Assembly: GCA_910575435.1 (NCBI GenBank)
Contig: CAJTGI010000012.1
Coordinates: forward strand, 1 to 64,000
Reading direction: 5' to 3'
From: Clostridiaceae bacterium
GTDB taxonomy: Bacteria > Bacillota > Clostridia > Lachnospirales > Lachnospiraceae
Length of the DNA stretch: 64,000 nt
Below, one piece after another: positions 15,874 to 26,227 of this stretch (position 1 is the first letter of the stretch; the number at the start of each line of letters is the position of its first letter). Below the pieces are notes generated by a model. The model was not told where the DNA came from. It saw nothing but the letters and a program-made list of their open reading frames with translations, and did not search any database. A program made the position numbers and the translations under genes.

Positions 15874-16956
15874 ATGGCAAAAGAGATGAAGTTGGATGAG
15901 AATAAGAAGAAGGCATTAGATGCTGCCATGGCGCAGATTGAGAAGCAGTACGGGAAAGGTTCCGTCATGAAGCTGGGGGACAATGCAAAGATGCAGGTAG
16001 AGACTGTTCCCTCTGGGTCTATAGGATTGGATTTGGCCCTGGGCGTGGGAGGCATTCCCAAGGGGAGGGTGATCGAGATATACGGACCGGAGTCTGGCGG
16101 AAAGACCACGGTTGCCCTGCATATGGTGGCAGAGGTGCAGAAGAGCGGCGGCATTGCAGGATTTATTGATGCGGAACACGCCCTGGATCCCGTATATGCA
16201 AAGAAGATTGGCGTGGACATTGACAATCTCTATATCTCCCAGCCGGATACGGGGGAGCAGGCTTTGGAGATTGCGGAGACCATGGTGCGCTCCACCGCTA
16301 TTGATATTGTAATCGTGGACTCTGTGGCGGCGTTGGTGCCCAAGGCTGAGATTGAGGGAGAGATGGGAGACAGCCATGTGGGGTTGCAGGCCAGGCTCAT
16401 GTCCCAGGCTTTGAGGAAACTTACGGGAATTATCGGCAAGACCAGTTGCAGCGTGATTTTTATCAACCAGCTTCGGGAGAAAGTGGGCGTGATGTTTGGC
16501 AATCCTGAGACTACCACCGGGGGAAGGGCGTTGAAATACTATTCTTCCGTTCGCCTGGAAGTTCGTCGGGGTGAGCAGATTAAGAAGGATGGGGAAGTGA
16601 TTGGAAACCGTACGAAAATCAAGGTAGTGAAGAATAAAGTGGCGCCTCCTTTCCGCACTGCGGAGGTGGATATTGTCTACGGCGAGGGGATTTCCAGGGT
16701 TGGAGAACTGCTGGATATCGCCGCCGATGAGAAGATTATCGTCAAGAGCGGGGCGTGGTATGCCTACGAGGGGGACAAGATTGGCCAGGGGCGGGAGAAT
16801 GCCAAGGTCTATCTCACCGAGCATCCAGACATTCTGGCGGAAGTGGAGAGGAAAGTTCGGGAGAAATTATTTGATGCGGATGCCAAGGAGGAAGAGGAGG
16901 CGCCTGCTGCCACGGAAGGCGAAGTGGTTCCCGAGGAGGGAAAGGAAAAGAAATAA
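15874..16956 (+). CDS. recA: Recombinase RecA
   Basis: RecA forms filaments on single-stranded DNA, drives strand exchange and triggers LexA self-cleavage. The 360-residue protein has Walker [10 protein letters not shown], Walker B-like [12 protein letters not shown], the loop regions [12 protein letters not shown] and [24 protein letters not shown], and the usual acidic C-terminal tail ([18 protein letters not shown]). The ATG at 15874 starts the conserved [19 protein letters not shown] and has AGGAAGGAA upstream; the in-frame ATG at 15832 would add 14 residues not found in the family. recX follows 141 bases downstream. Confidence 0.98.
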   Translation: MAKEMKLDENKKKALDAAMAQIEKQYGKGSVMKLGDNAKMQVETVPSGSIGLDLALGVGGIPKGRVIEIYGPESGGKTTVALHMVAEVQKSGGIAGFIDAEHALDPVYAKKIGVDIDNLYISQPDTGEQALEIAETMVRSTAIDIVIVDSVAALVPKAEIEGEMGDSHVGLQARLMSQALRKLTGIIGKTSCSVIFINQLREKVGVMFGNPETTTGGRALKYYSSVRLEVRRGEQIKKDGEVIGNRTKIKVVKNKVAPPFRTAEVDIVYGEGISRVGELLDIAADEKIIVKSGAWYAYEGDKIGQGRENAKVYLTEHPDILAEVERKVREKLFDADAKEEEEAPAATEGEVVPEEGKEKK

Positions 16957-17097
16957 GAAACCGAGAATTAGATATGAAATAAAGATAGAGACAGAATGAC
17001 GTGCTCAGGCACAGAGGGTTGAAGAAGGCGTGAAATAAGGGAGGAGGTTTCTGGGATGGAATCTTGCTCCCTTTATTTCACAACTTTTGGAGGAAGC

Positions 17098-17559
17098 ATG
17101 AAAATGGAAGAAGAAATTTTGCGGGGGAGAAAGAAGGCCATGTCCCTTCTGAACCACAGAGACAGAACGAAATGGGAACTGCGGGACAGAATGGAGAGGG
17201 CGGGTTTTTCAGAGGAGGCTATTGAGGATGCCATAGCCTATGTGGAGAGTTTTCACTATATAGACGATCTGCGCTATGCCAAGCGATTTGCGGAAATATA
17301 TCGTGAGACAAGGAGTATCGCCCGGATTCGGCAGGATTTGACAAAAAGGCACGTGCCGGAGGAATATATCGAAATTGCATTGGAAGAGATTGAATACGAT
17401 GATTCCCCAGCCCTTGCTAGGGAATTAGGGAAACTGTGCAGGAATGGCGGGGAATCTTCCTATAAGGAGAGGCAGAAGATTGCGGCGAAGTTGTACCGCA
17501 AGGGCTTTCGCACGGAGGATATCATCCAGGCGATGGAAAAATATTATTCACAGCAATAG
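17098..17559 (+). CDS. recX: Regulatory protein RecX
   Basis: RecX binds RecA filaments and limits their growth. This 153-residue protein shows the family's three-helix repeats: GRKKAMSLLNHRDRTKWELRDRMERAGFSEEAIEDAIAYVES, then DDLRYAKRFAE and SIARIRQDLTKRHVPEEYIEIALEEI. It lies directly after recA in the same direction. The start is uncertain: ATG 17098 has GGAGGA close by and gives the normal family N-terminus, while ATG 17056 has GAGGAGGT upstream and adds 14 residues. Confidence 0.92.
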   Translation: MKMEEEILRGRKKAMSLLNHRDRTKWELRDRMERAGFSEEAIEDAIAYVESFHYIDDLRYAKRFAEIYRETRSIARIRQDLTKRHVPEEYIEIALEEIEYDDSPALARELGKLCRNGGESSYKERQKIAAKLYRKGFRTEDIIQAMEKYYSQQ

Positions 17560-18393
17560 AGGATCGGGATGCCTGTAAATTGAGGAATTGGATGTGTCGA
17601 GTTTGGGAAGGATAGCATACAGAAATTGTGCAATATGCATAAAAATAATTAAATTAAATTGGATGTTTTGCATATTTACATGAATTTTAAATCGTGGTAT
17701 GATTGTTTCAATCAAGGGTTAAGAGAGAATTTAGAAGAGAAAAGATAAGAGAGAACATGTAGAGAATTGAGAGAGTTTTTTTGCAGAAATAGTTCGATTG
17801 ATAATTGTTAATCTAAAGTTGAATGTTTTTTGCAAGTAAGTGAATAGAGAAGACACGGAAGAAGAGAGATTATAGTTGGTTATTTTAGTGAATGGTTGTT
17901 GAAGGAATTGAAAGGGCAATGAAAGAGGAGGCCCAGAAGGGAAGCGTATAAGTTTAGATTGAAGTAAGGTGGAATGTTTCGACGGAAGTTTCGCCGATGG
18001 ATGAGGACATAATGTTCTGATTTAATCCATAATTGGTTCCAATGATGTGAATCAAGAATCTACATTAATTCGATAATTTTAGAAGAAGATGCATTTGTTT
18101 GATGAGTATGTATGGCAGGGCAGGTCGCCAAAAGATTTAACGTAATTTTCCCAGTTTGGAAAAGATGTTTGACAAGTTTGCATGCTATATGAATTCCGAT
18201 TTTCATTTGTAAAATCATGGATGGAGTGATGATACCTTTCTATGGACATAATCTGGCTGGTTATTTCTGTGGAAGTTTGTTTGATATATTATTTTTTCAT
18301 TTGATAATATTTTCCGGAAATATTATAAATAAACCATGCTTTGATCGTGCAGATATGCATGTGACAAGTAAATTTAACAAAGGAGGAATTTAT
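17560..18393 (+). other. Long AT-rich leader region before the GH5 gene
   Basis: This 834-base stretch has no supported gene; an in-frame upstream start at 18217 would put 59 unlikely residues before the clear signal peptide. A promoter-like pair TTTACA (17675-17680), 17 bases, TATGAT (17698-17703) is visible far upstream, and a second promoter lies at 18301-18329. Confidence 0.6.
18301..18329 (+). promoter_or_regulatory. Probable promoter of the GH5 gene with a palindrome in its spacer
   Basis: TTGATA (18301-18306), a 17-base spacer and TATAAA (18324-18329) resemble a sigma-A promoter about 65 bases before the ATG. The spacer contains the perfect palindrome TTTCCGGAAA (18311-18320), well placed for a repressor. 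It does not match the CcpA cre consensus. Confidence 0.45.
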
Positions 18394-20334
18394 ATGAGAA
18401 AAACCATTAAGAAAGTCTTGGGAGTTGTTTCCGCAGCAGCAATGACATTGACAACTTTTGCAGGTGCTAGCGCAAGTTCATTGACCAATGCAAACATTCT
18501 CATGACAGATCAAACCGTTAGCGGTGGAAGTACTTACATTAAAACTTTCTACAAGCCGGAATACTTTGCCAAGAGTGGATTTAAGGTGGCTTATGAGTAC
18601 CTGAAACTGGACGCTGATGGGAAAGTGACGGTGGATGGAAAGGTAGAGGACGTTGACTATACCGATGCCTTGGACTTCAAAGTCTTCAATATGGAATGGG
18701 GTGGCTGGGAGGCCACTGCCGTTGGAGTAGCAGAGCCTGAATTGGGCAAGACCTATGAGGCTACCGTGTCTATTGCTGACATTGAGAAGAAACTGAGTTC
18801 TGGTACGGTTCAGGGTATTAACTTTGAGACTGGCGCTATCGGAGATGCAATAGTAAAGGTCGTATCTCTGGAGTATGTGAATGCTGATGTAACAGGTGCT
18901 TCTGCTACTTTTGAAGGTGAGTACACAAAGGGCGAAGGTGGAAAGAAGACACTGGCAAAGACAGCTGGTTCTGGCAATATCACCATGAATGACTGGAACA
19001 TTCAGATTAGTGATATCTGTGCCTATGGCTTCGAGTTCCCCACTGTGGATGTAACTGTTGAGTATACCTCAGCACCGAACGACTATGTACAGGCAGAGAT
19101 TCTGGCTGGCACAGGTGATAGCGCAAAGGCTATCGTGCCTTATTTCCCTAAGGTTACCAAGGCTGGCACGGTTACTTATACCACAGAGTTCAATGCGAAC
19201 CTGACGGCTATGACGCTTTGCTATGACTCCTGCATCGTAAAGAAGATTCATATCTATGATAACACAGCAGGAGATAAGGAAGTGTCTGTGACAGGCAAGA
19301 CGGCTGACGAGATTGCTACTGACATGGGCGTTGCATGGAATCTTGGCAATGCGCTGGATGCGATTTCTGAGGATGGCAAGGTAAATGAGCAGGCATGGAA
19401 TGAAGTAGTGACAACGAAGAAGTTAATCCAGGCTGTGAAGGGTCAGGGATTCAACACCGTTCGTATTCCGGTTTCCTTCCTTGACAAGATTAACAGTGAT
19501 GGCACTGTTGACAGTGAGTACCTTGCAAGAATCCAGCAGGTCGTTGACTATGCTTATAGCCAGGGCATGTTTGCTGTCATTGATATGCATAACGATGGCG
19601 GAGAGGTTGCAAATAAGTGGCTGGATATTACCAAGACTGGCGCAGAGTTTGATGCAATCAAGACAAAGTTTGCGGCTGTTTGGACTGACATTGCAACTTA
19701 TTTCAGGGCATATGACCAGAAGTTAGTGTTCGAGGGCTTCAATGAGCTTATGAATGGCAATTACAATGCCGCACCACAGCAGTATCAGTTGGATAATGTC
19801 AATGCTTTGGCGCAGGCATTTGTGACAGCTGTAAGAAGCGCAGGTGGAAAGAATGATGACCGCGTGCTGGTTGTGGCAGGTTATAACACAAATATCCAGG
19901 AGACCATAAATGGTTTTGTAAAGCCTACGGATACAGAGAGTGACAGGCTGATGCTTTCAGTTCATTATTATGACCCATACAACTTCACGCTGAATGAAAA
20001 TAGCGGTGAGAATACATGGGGAACAGATGAGCAAAAGCAGGCAATGGCGACAGCCATTGATGACATTGCACTGTTTGCAATGAGTGAAGGAATGCCTGTG
20101 TTTATCGGCGAGTATGGTCCGATTGATAAAAACAATATTGAGGCAAGAAAAGCATACTGCTATGAGTTGAACTATTGTGCAAAGAACAATGGGGTTGCAA
20201 ATGTTGTGACTGCATATTGGGATAACGGTGTAGTGGGAACGAATGGTTCTGCTTTGTTTGACAGGGTGAACAATGTCGTTACGGCTACAGGTGAAAAAAT
20301 CGTCTCTGCAATTCGCAATGGTGCGGGTTTTTAA
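18394..20334 (+). CDS. Secreted GH5 endo-glucanase-type glycoside hydrolase
   Basis: This 646-residue secreted enzyme has a signal peptide (MRKTIKKVLGVVSAAAMTLTTFAGASA), a beta-rich region of ~250 residues likely binding carbohydrate (FKVFNMEWGGWEATAVG, MNDWNIQISDI), and a C-terminal GH5 barrel (about 305-645). GH5 landmarks are MGVAWNLGNALDA, FNTVRIPVSF, AVIDMHNDGG, the acid/base Glu451 in FEGFNELMNG, LSVHYYDPYNF and the nucleophile Glu573 in FIGEYGP. It most likely cleaves beta-1,4-glucans such as cellulose, mixed-linkage glucan or xyloglucan; the subfamily is not certain. AAAGGAGG fixes the ATG at 18394. No anchor motif is seen, so it is probably released or held by its binding domain. Confidence 0.9.
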   Translation: MRKTIKKVLGVVSAAAMTLTTFAGASASSLTNANILMTDQTVSGGSTYIKTFYKPEYFAKSGFKVAYEYLKLDADGKVTVDGKVEDVDYTDALDFKVFNMEWGGWEATAVGVAEPELGKTYEATVSIADIEKKLSSGTVQGINFETGAIGDAIVKVVSLEYVNADVTGASATFEGEYTKGEGGKKTLAKTAGSGNITMNDWNIQISDICAYGFEFPTVDVTVEYTSAPNDYVQAEILAGTGDSAKAIVPYFPKVTKAGTVTYTTEFNANLTAMTLCYDSCIVKKIHIYDNTAGDKEVSVTGKTADEIATDMGVAWNLGNALDAISEDGKVNEQAWNEVVTTKKLIQAVKGQGFNTVRIPVSFLDKINSDGTVDSEYLARIQQVVDYAYSQGMFAVIDMHNDGGEVANKWLDITKTGAEFDAIKTKFAAVWTDIATYFRAYDQKLVFEGFNELMNGNYNAAPQQYQLDNVNALAQAFVTAVRSAGGKNDDRVLVVAGYNTNIQETINGFVKPTDTESDRLMLSVHYYDPYNFTLNENSGENTWGTDEQKQAMATAIDDIALFAMSEGMPVFIGEYGPIDKNNIEARKAYCYELNYCAKNNGVANVVTAYWDNGVVGTNGSALFDRVNNVVTATGEKIVSAIRNGAGF

Positions 20335-20362
20335 AATAGGGATATGATCATTGGTTTATAGG

Positions 20363-20403
20363 ACTGCCGCTTCTCTCTGGGAGGAGAGAAGCGGCAGTTT
20401 TTT
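20363..20403 (+). terminator. Strong intrinsic terminator after the GH5 gene
   Basis: ACTGCCGCTTCTCTC (20363-20377) pairs perfectly with GAGAGAAGCGGCAGT (20384-20398), followed by seven T residues. Confidence 0.95.
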
Positions 20404-20421
20404 TGAGAGGAGGAAATCTGG

Positions 20422-23232
20422 TTGCTAAAAAGAATTCTTTGCTTTAGTTTGGCTGTAATTTTGGCAGTATCGGGGATGTTTACGAGTTTTATTCATAAGA
20501 GCGTTGCCAGTGCTGCTGAAATAAATTGGGCAGAAATATTTACTATTTCATATAATGGTACGAACAAACGGTATGATGTAAAAACGAAAACAGGCTGGCC
20601 TAGTGCGTTGGCAAATGCATTAGGAGATTCAACGACATTGGAATTTCCTGAAACATATAATGATGGAGCAAATGGAGAAGCTCCATTTTATCTGCTGACT
20701 ACAGTTTTATCGAATACAGATTCTCCAACGAATAATTTTCCGAATATAACGAGCATAGTATTTAATGAATCTCAAGTAGCACATGGGGCGGGTATACTGT
20801 ATCGGTTCCCAAATCTTGAGACGGTAACGTTTAAGGGCGATAAATTAATGTTGCCATCTGCGATAGCGTATTCAACAAAGACATATAAAGAAAATGACGC
20901 ATCGACATACGCTTCCAAATTAAAGACAGTATATATAAACGGAGATGTAATTAGCAAGTTTGGGGCAAATGTATTTGAAAAAGTAAATACTCAAATCAAA
21001 ATTTATGTAACAAATCAGAATGCAAAAGATTTTATAATAACGAATGCAGGGCAAGAGAGTAATGCGAATATAATTAAAGAAGATCAAATCGTAGTGCAAC
21101 CCCTAAAACAAAATTCCAGCATTACAATTGCTTGTGAAGATATTTATGCTGGTACTGAGGGAGGCTTCAAACCTACGGCTACAATAGAAGGCGATCAAAA
21201 TGCAGAAATAGAATATACGCTGTATACTGATGAGGAATGTACAAAAAAGAGTAGCAAATACTATAATTCATCCAGTTTACCAATTGGTACATACTATTTA
21301 AGGGCGCTTATGAAATCCACAGAGACACATAATATGGCATATTCTAATGTTCTGAAAGTTCAAGTGAAGGAGAACGAGCCGACAGATAAGACTGCGTTAA
21401 ATGCGGCGATCGAGGCAGCCGAAAAATTCCAAGAGGATAATAAATACAATCAGCAAAATTTTGATCAAATAGCTTGGAAAAATGTATTTGATCGTGGTAC
21501 CTTAGATAAGGCGAAGGAGATTTCTGCGGATACGGAAAACAAATATTCCCAGGAAAAGGTAGACGAGGCCACGAAGAATCTGAATGATACATTGGATGCC
21601 TTGAAGAAATCCGTGGCGGATAACACCGAGGCGTGGAATAAACTTCAGGATTTGATTAAAAAAGCCGAGGGCATCGTTGCCAATGACAAGGATAAGTATA
21701 CGGAAGAGAGTTGGACGAAGGAAAATCTTCAGGCCAGGATTGATGAGGCGAAGGCATTGAAGAAGGATGATGCCACAACGACGGTCAGGGAGATTGAAAG
21801 AAATATCAGTGTGATTCAGAATAGTATTGATGGCTTGAAGTTGAAGGATAAGGAGCCGGATGTGAAGCCGGGAGAACCATTTGCATTTATTAAGAAGGGT
21901 TCCCAGGTGAAGGTGCTTTCCATGACTGCCTCAGAGAAATTAGTTGGCGCGACGAAGGTTAGAGTGACATTCCGCTGTGCCGAGGATGTTTCCTTCAATA
22001 CAAATGCCAGCATTGATATTGATCCGGTGATTGCGGGAACGAGTAATTATTTGCAGATTAAGGGAACTGGCGATTATACAACCGGTGCGACATACACGGT
22101 AGAGGTTCCGCTGTCAGCAGCCATCAAAGCGGGCGACAGCATTGAGATCATTATGACAACGTTTTCATGGGATGATGCGAAGGACTATGCATATGGCGTC
22201 ACAGCCATTGAGTTCGTAGATGCCAATGACAAGGCTCTGGGTTCTTATATTGATGCGGATGTGTACAAGGAGAATCTGGCTACTGCCATCAAGGAGGCAG
22301 AGGCTATCAATACTTCCACATACACGGCTGAAAGCGTGGAAAAACTGACGAAGGCTCTGGAGGCAGCAAAGGCACTGAAAGAGGATGCCACGGCTGAAGA
22401 GATGAAGAAAGCGATTGATGCCATCAATGATGCGATCAAGGGACTGACAAAGAAGGATGAGGAGGAGGAAGCAAGGAAGAAACTCGCTGCTAAGATTAAA
22501 GAAGCAGAGGCCATTGATACTTCTCTGTATACTCCTGAGAGTGTAGAAAAACTGACGAAAGCTCTGGAGGCGGCAAAGGCGCTGAAAGAGGATGCCTCAG
22601 AAGAGGAAATCAATAAGGTGCTGGCGGCTATCGACGAGGCTGTCAAGGGTCTAGTGAAGAAGGACGGTACTGGCTCTCAGACACCGAAGCCAGATGAAAC
22701 GAAGGTTATCGGCGTGGCTCAGGGCAAGACCTTTACTGCCGGAAACTTCGTATATAAAGTTTCTGCGGCAGCAACCATTACTGGCACTGTGAAGAAGGCA
22801 GGCAAGGTTACGGTAACAGGCCTGAGCAAGACAGGCAAGAAGAAGTCTTCCATCAATGTGAAGAATGCGGTTTCCGCATCCGGGGCATCTTATCAGGTGA
22901 CAGGTATCGGAAGCAAGGCATTCAGGAAGGCTGCCAAATTGAAGAAAGTTACTTTGGGAACAAGCGTAAAGTCTATTCCTACCAGTGCATTCGAGAATTG
23001 CAAGAAACTGACTTCTGTCAAGGCCACAGGCGTGACCAAAATTGGTGCGAAGGCATTTAAGGGATGTAAAGTGCTTGCGAAACTGACTTTCGGAAAGAAG
23101 AAAGTATCTTCTGTAAAGAAGGGGGCATTCAAGGGCTGCAAGAAGACAATCAAGGTTGCCGGCGGTTCTAAAAAGGTGAAAAAGGGTAATGTTAAGAAAC
23201 TGAAGAAATCAGGTTACAAAAAGTTTAAATAG
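20422..23232 (+). CDS. Large secreted surface protein with FIVAR repeats and BspA-like leucine-rich repeats
   Basis: This 936-residue exported protein starts at a TTG with AGGAGG upstream and has a signal peptide (MLKRILCFSLAVILAVSGMFTSF). In order: a divergent leucine-rich region (about 70-190), beta-rich sequence, helical FIVAR-type modules (about 315-480), a beta-sandwich-like module (about 485-610, GSQVKVLSMTASEKLVGATKVRVTFRC), two near-identical 69-residue FIVAR repeats (about 615-750), and a C-terminal BspA-type LRR region (IGSKAFRKAAKLKKVTLGTSVKSIPTSAFENCKKL) with a very lysine-rich end. No LPXTG is present. FIVAR and BspA repeats suggest binding to polysaccharide or host surface. It follows the GH5 gene after a strong terminator. 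Confidence 0.85.
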   Translation: MLKRILCFSLAVILAVSGMFTSFIHKSVASAAEINWAEIFTISYNGTNKRYDVKTKTGWPSALANALGDSTTLEFPETYNDGANGEAPFYLLTTVLSNTDSPTNNFPNITSIVFNESQVAHGAGILYRFPNLETVTFKGDKLMLPSAIAYSTKTYKENDASTYASKLKTVYINGDVISKFGANVFEKVNTQIKIYVTNQNAKDFIITNAGQESNANIIKEDQIVVQPLKQNSSITIACEDIYAGTEGGFKPTATIEGDQNAEIEYTLYTDEECTKKSSKYYNSSSLPIGTYYLRALMKSTETHNMAYSNVLKVQVKENEPTDKTALNAAIEAAEKFQEDNKYNQQNFDQIAWKNVFDRGTLDKAKEISADTENKYSQEKVDEATKNLNDTLDALKKSVADNTEAWNKLQDLIKKAEGIVANDKDKYTEESWTKENLQARIDEAKALKKDDATTTVREIERNISVIQNSIDGLKLKDKEPDVKPGEPFAFIKKGSQVKVLSMTASEKLVGATKVRVTFRCAEDVSFNTNASIDIDPVIAGTSNYLQIKGTGDYTTGATYTVEVPLSAAIKAGDSIEIIMTTFSWDDAKDYAYGVTAIEFVDANDKALGSYIDADVYKENLATAIKEAEAINTSTYTAESVEKLTKALEAAKALKEDATAEEMKKAIDAINDAIKGLTKKDEEEEARKKLAAKIKEAEAIDTSLYTPESVEKLTKALEAAKALKEDASEEEINKVLAAIDEAVKGLVKKDGTGSQTPKPDETKVIGVAQGKTFTAGNFVYKVSAAATITGTVKKAGKVTVTGLSKTGKKKSSINVKNAVSASGASYQVTGIGSKAFRKAAKLKKVTLGTSVKSIPTSAFENCKKLTSVKATGVTKIGAKAFKGCKVLAKLTFGKKKVSSVKKGAFKGCKKTIKVAGGSKKVKKGNVKKLKKSGYKKFK
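22272..22678 (+). repeat. Two tandem 207-base FIVAR repeats
   Basis: Two units with a 207-base (69-codon) period encode almost the same sequence, including TAESVEKLTKALEAAKALKED and TPESVEKLTKALEAAKALKED. The second repeat starts at about 22479. Confidence 0.85.
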
Positions 23233-23270
23233 TAATCTATAGGATTTAGTTACAGATTTATGATCGTTAA

Positions 23271-23306
23271 AAACACCATGTGGGTTTTCCTGCATGGTGT
23301 TTTTGC
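23271..23306 (+). terminator. Terminator after the surface protein gene
   Basis: AAACACCATG (23271-23280) pairs with CATGGTGTTT (23293-23302), followed by further T residues. Confidence 0.85.
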
Positions 23307-23465
23307 TGTTATAAAACAGGTTTGTATCAAAAAAAACAAAAAAAGCCAAATAACTGTTATATGAAACCATTCCCATTTCTGGAAAATATTGGTATGCTAG
23401 GTATGTTGCGGAAAATAAACAACAGTTGGATACAGGTTGAATGATTTCAGATAAGGGGGACTATT

Positions 23466-23795
23466 ATGGACAGGAAAAATATTGGACATAACCTTAGGGT
23501 ACTGCGTAAACAGAGTGGCATGACTCAGTCGGAATTGGCGGAAGATATTGGGGTTTCAAAGGATCATATATCCCATGCGGAGATTGGATTTGGAAGCATT
23601 TCTATGCCTCTTTTGCTAGAGATTTGCAGGGTGCTGAATGTGACGCCCAATGATGTTCTGTCAGGAGAATACAAGATGGAGGAAGAGAATGGGGAGAATC
23701 TGAAAGACGTAACGCTTTCGCTGGGCGATATTGACAGTCCAAAGGATCGGTTGATTTTGTATGAATTATATATGTCTATGTTGAGAAAGCAATAA
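23466..23795 (+). CDS. XRE-family helix-turn-helix regulator
   Basis: This 109-residue protein has a Cro/CI-type DNA-binding domain in residues 5-65 (IGHNLRVLRKQSGMTQSELAEDIGVSKDHISHAEIGFGSISMPLLLEICRVLNV). The remaining 45 residues are acidic and probably dimerise. It is alone between two terminators, and its target is unknown. It is far from phage-like genes, so a chromosomal regulator is more likely than a prophage repressor. Confidence 0.88.
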   Translation: MDRKNIGHNLRVLRKQSGMTQSELAEDIGVSKDHISHAEIGFGSISMPLLLEICRVLNVTPNDVLSGEYKMEEENGENLKDVTLSLGDIDSPKDRLILYELYMSMLRKQ

Positions 23796-23835
23796 AAATG
23801 TATATACCTATTGATGGATGGCTTGATATAAAAAT

Positions 23836-23867
23836 AAAAAGCCCCGGTGTTAAGCCAGGGCTTTTTT
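23836..23867 (+). terminator. Terminator after the XRE gene
   Basis: AAAAAGCCC pairs with GGGCTTTTTT around a CGGTGTTAAGCCA loop, ending in a T-run. Confidence 0.85.
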
Positions 23868-24454
23868 CATATGCTATATCCAGACTGTTTTATCGGGTGT
23901 AAAAGTTAGTAGGAATAGATGTACCATGATCTAGAAATAGCATATAGAAAGTATAACATACTTCTACATATTATGCAAATTTTTTTGTGGAATTTTTGGC
24001 GGTATTTAGGGATAAAAGGAGTTAATTGTTATATTTTTGTGTGAAGAAATTATTGAATTATATTTTGCGTTGCAGTTTGTGATGTGTTATCTTCTGTTTA
24101 GGTCGTTTGACTATCATTAAATTATTTTATATTTTTTTGAAACTATCAATATTTTAGAAAATATATTATTTAGAAATAATATCACATAGATTATTTATTA
24201 TTTATATTTATAAATACCTAGTCTATCTAAGTATTATATAAAAATAATATTATATTATATAACATTTAGAAAAATAAAATTTGGTTGAAAAGGAAGGAGA
24301 TCTGGCATTTGAGAGACGGATGGGGAATGCTGGCTGACCTTAGACTTTTTGCAAATCTTCCCAATTTGATTCTTGACATATCTGTTCATTAAGTATAAAA
24401 TTATAGTGTTGTGTATTTTACAATGAATATATGATAAGGAGGTGCTCCTGTTCA
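23868..24454 (+). promoter_or_regulatory. AT-rich intergenic region carrying the rny promoter
   Basis: A very AT-rich stretch of ~590 bases with no gene. A good promoter sits at its end: TTGACA (24373-24378), 17 bases, TAAAAT (24396-24401), about 54 bases before the rny start. The rest may be UP-element-like curved DNA; nothing else is seen. Confidence 0.6.
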
Positions 24455-26032
24455 ATGCCTATATTTGGAGGAAGTATCATAGGCATTGTGATTGCACTTG
24501 TCTGTATTGTGCTGGCAGTAGCCATCACTGCACTTGTCACGAAAAATCTTGCCGTGGAACGCTATAAGGCGGAGGAAGCGGCGAAGGTTGGGAATGCAGA
24601 GCATAAGGCCAGAGAAATTATTGATCAGGCACTGAAGACTGCGGAGACAAAGAAGCGTGAGGCGTTGCTGGAGGCCAAGGAGGAGGCGCTCAAGAACAAG
24701 AATGAGATTGAGCGGGAATCCAAGGAGCGAAGGGCAGAGATTCAGCGATACGAGAAGCGAGTGTTGTCTAAGGAGGAAACTCTGGATAAGAAGTCGGAAG
24801 TCTTAGAAAAAAAGGAAGCGAAATTAAATGCAAAGGATGCTGATTTAGACAGGCAGAAGAAAGAATTGGCAGATATGAAAGACAGTCATTTAAAGGAGCT
24901 TGAAAAAATTTCTGGATTGACCACTGAACAGGCGAAGGAATATCTGTTAAAATCTGTTGAAGAAGATGTAAAGCATGAAACTGCGGTTCTCGTGAGAGAA
25001 TTGGAGCGCAAGGCGAAGGAAGAGGCGGACAAGAAGGCAAAGGATTACGTGGTGACAGCGATTCAGCGTTGTGCCGCGGATCACGTGACAGAGACAACCA
25101 TCTCTGTCGTCCAGCTTCCAAATGACGAGATGAAGGGTCGCATTATCGGCCGGGAGGGTCGCAATATCCGTACCCTTGAGACGATGACGGGCGTCAATCT
25201 GATTATTGATGACACGCCGGAAGCTGTCGTGCTGTCTGGTTTCGATGGGGTTCGCAGGGAGGTTGCGCGAATCGCATTGGAGAAACTGATTGTTGACGGC
25301 AGGATTCATCCTGCGAGAATTGAGGAAATGGTTGAGAAGGCGCAGAGGGAAGTGGAGTCTGTCATCCGCGAGGAGGGCGAGGCGGCCACTTTGGAAGTGG
25401 GCGTTCACGGCATCAATCCAGAACTCATTCGCTTGCTGGGCAGGATGAAATTCAGGACCAGCTATGGTCAGAATGCCCTGAAGCATTCTATTGAGGTGGC
25501 GCATTTGTCTGGTCTTCTGGCCGGGGAAATCGGAGTCGATGTGAGGACGGCCAAGCGTGCCGGATTGCTGCATGATATTGGTAAATCTGTGGATCAGGAG
25601 ATGGAGGGAACCCATGTTCAGATTGGCGCAGAGTTGTGTCGCAAGTACAAGGAGTCAAATACGGTAATCAATGCGGTGGCGGCTCACCATGGAGATGTGG
25701 AGCCGGAGACTTTGATTGCATGCATTGTGCAGGCGGCGGATACTATTTCGGCTGCGCGTCCGGGTGCCAGAAGGGAAACGCTAGAAACATATACAAACAG
25801 ATTGAAACAGCTGGAAGATATTTCCAACAGCTTTAAAGGTGTTGACAAGTCATATGCCATTCAGGCAGGCCGAGAGGTAAGAATTATGGTGACGCCTGAT
25901 AAGGTATCAGATGATGAGATGGTTCTCCTTGCCAGAGACATCTCTAAACAGATTGAAAACGAATTAAAATATCCTGGACAAATCAAGGTAAATGTAATTC
26001 GCGAATCCAGAGTGACTGATTATGCAAAGTAA
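24455..26032 (+). CDS. rny: Ribonuclease Y
   Basis: RNase Y is the membrane-bound endonuclease that starts bulk mRNA decay in Firmicutes. The 525-residue protein has an N-terminal membrane helix ([21 protein letters not shown]), a long charged coiled coil (about 35-200), a KH RNA-binding domain with [15 protein letters not shown], and an HD domain with [17 protein letters not shown] as metal-binding core. AAGGAGGTG at 24436-24444 sets the ATG at 24455. It runs as a single gene from its own promoter, with a hairpin after the stop. Confidence 0.98.
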   Translation: MPIFGGSIIGIVIALVCIVLAVAITALVTKNLAVERYKAEEAAKVGNAEHKAREIIDQALKTAETKKREALLEAKEEALKNKNEIERESKERRAEIQRYEKRVLSKEETLDKKSEVLEKKEAKLNAKDADLDRQKKELADMKDSHLKELEKISGLTTEQAKEYLLKSVEEDVKHETAVLVRELERKAKEEADKKAKDYVVTAIQRCAADHVTETTISVVQLPNDEMKGRIIGREGRNIRTLETMTGVNLIIDDTPEAVVLSGFDGVRREVARIALEKLIVDGRIHPARIEEMVEKAQREVESVIREEGEAATLEVGVHGINPELIRLLGRMKFRTSYGQNALKHSIEVAHLSGLLAGEIGVDVRTAKRAGLLHDIGKSVDQEMEGTHVQIGAELCRKYKESNTVINAVAAHHGDVEPETLIACIVQAADTISAARPGARRETLETYTNRLKQLEDISNSFKGVDKSYAIQAGREVRIMVTPDKVSDDEMVLLARDISKQIENELKYPGQIKVNVIRESRVTDYAK

Positions 26033-26063
26033 TCACGATGTCTAATTTATAACATGAGCAATG

Positions 26064-26087
26064 AAGGGTCGTCTACGGACGGCCCTT
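26064..26087 (+). terminator. Hairpin after rny
   Basis: AAGGGTCGTC (26064-26073) pairs with GACGGCCCTT (26078-26087) with one wobble; the T-run is weak. Confidence 0.55.
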
Positions 26088-26098
26088 AACTTAGTTTG

Positions 26099-26160
26099 CT
26101 GTAAAAGTCAAGCCAAGCGTATGAGAATATATTGTGCTTCCATGGGGGATTCTCGTAATG
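26099..26160 (+). repeat. Dispersed repeat family A, partial copy
   Basis: It begins CTGTAAAAGT and continues through an inner hairpin (TATGAGAAT with ATTCTCGTA). The first ~50 bases align with the reverse complement of the right end of the copy at 49149-49310, with CATGGGGG shared at the loop. Confidence 0.65.
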
Positions 26161-26227
26161 GAATGATTGGCGGCGACTGGCAGTTTTGGTTTTGATATTG
26201 TGCGATAAGGAAAGGTATGGGGAATTT

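Noticed and set aside
18217-18393. Upstream in-frame start for the GH5 gene
   Set aside because: It would bury the signal peptide behind 59 residues; the strong ribosome site is directly before ATG 18394.
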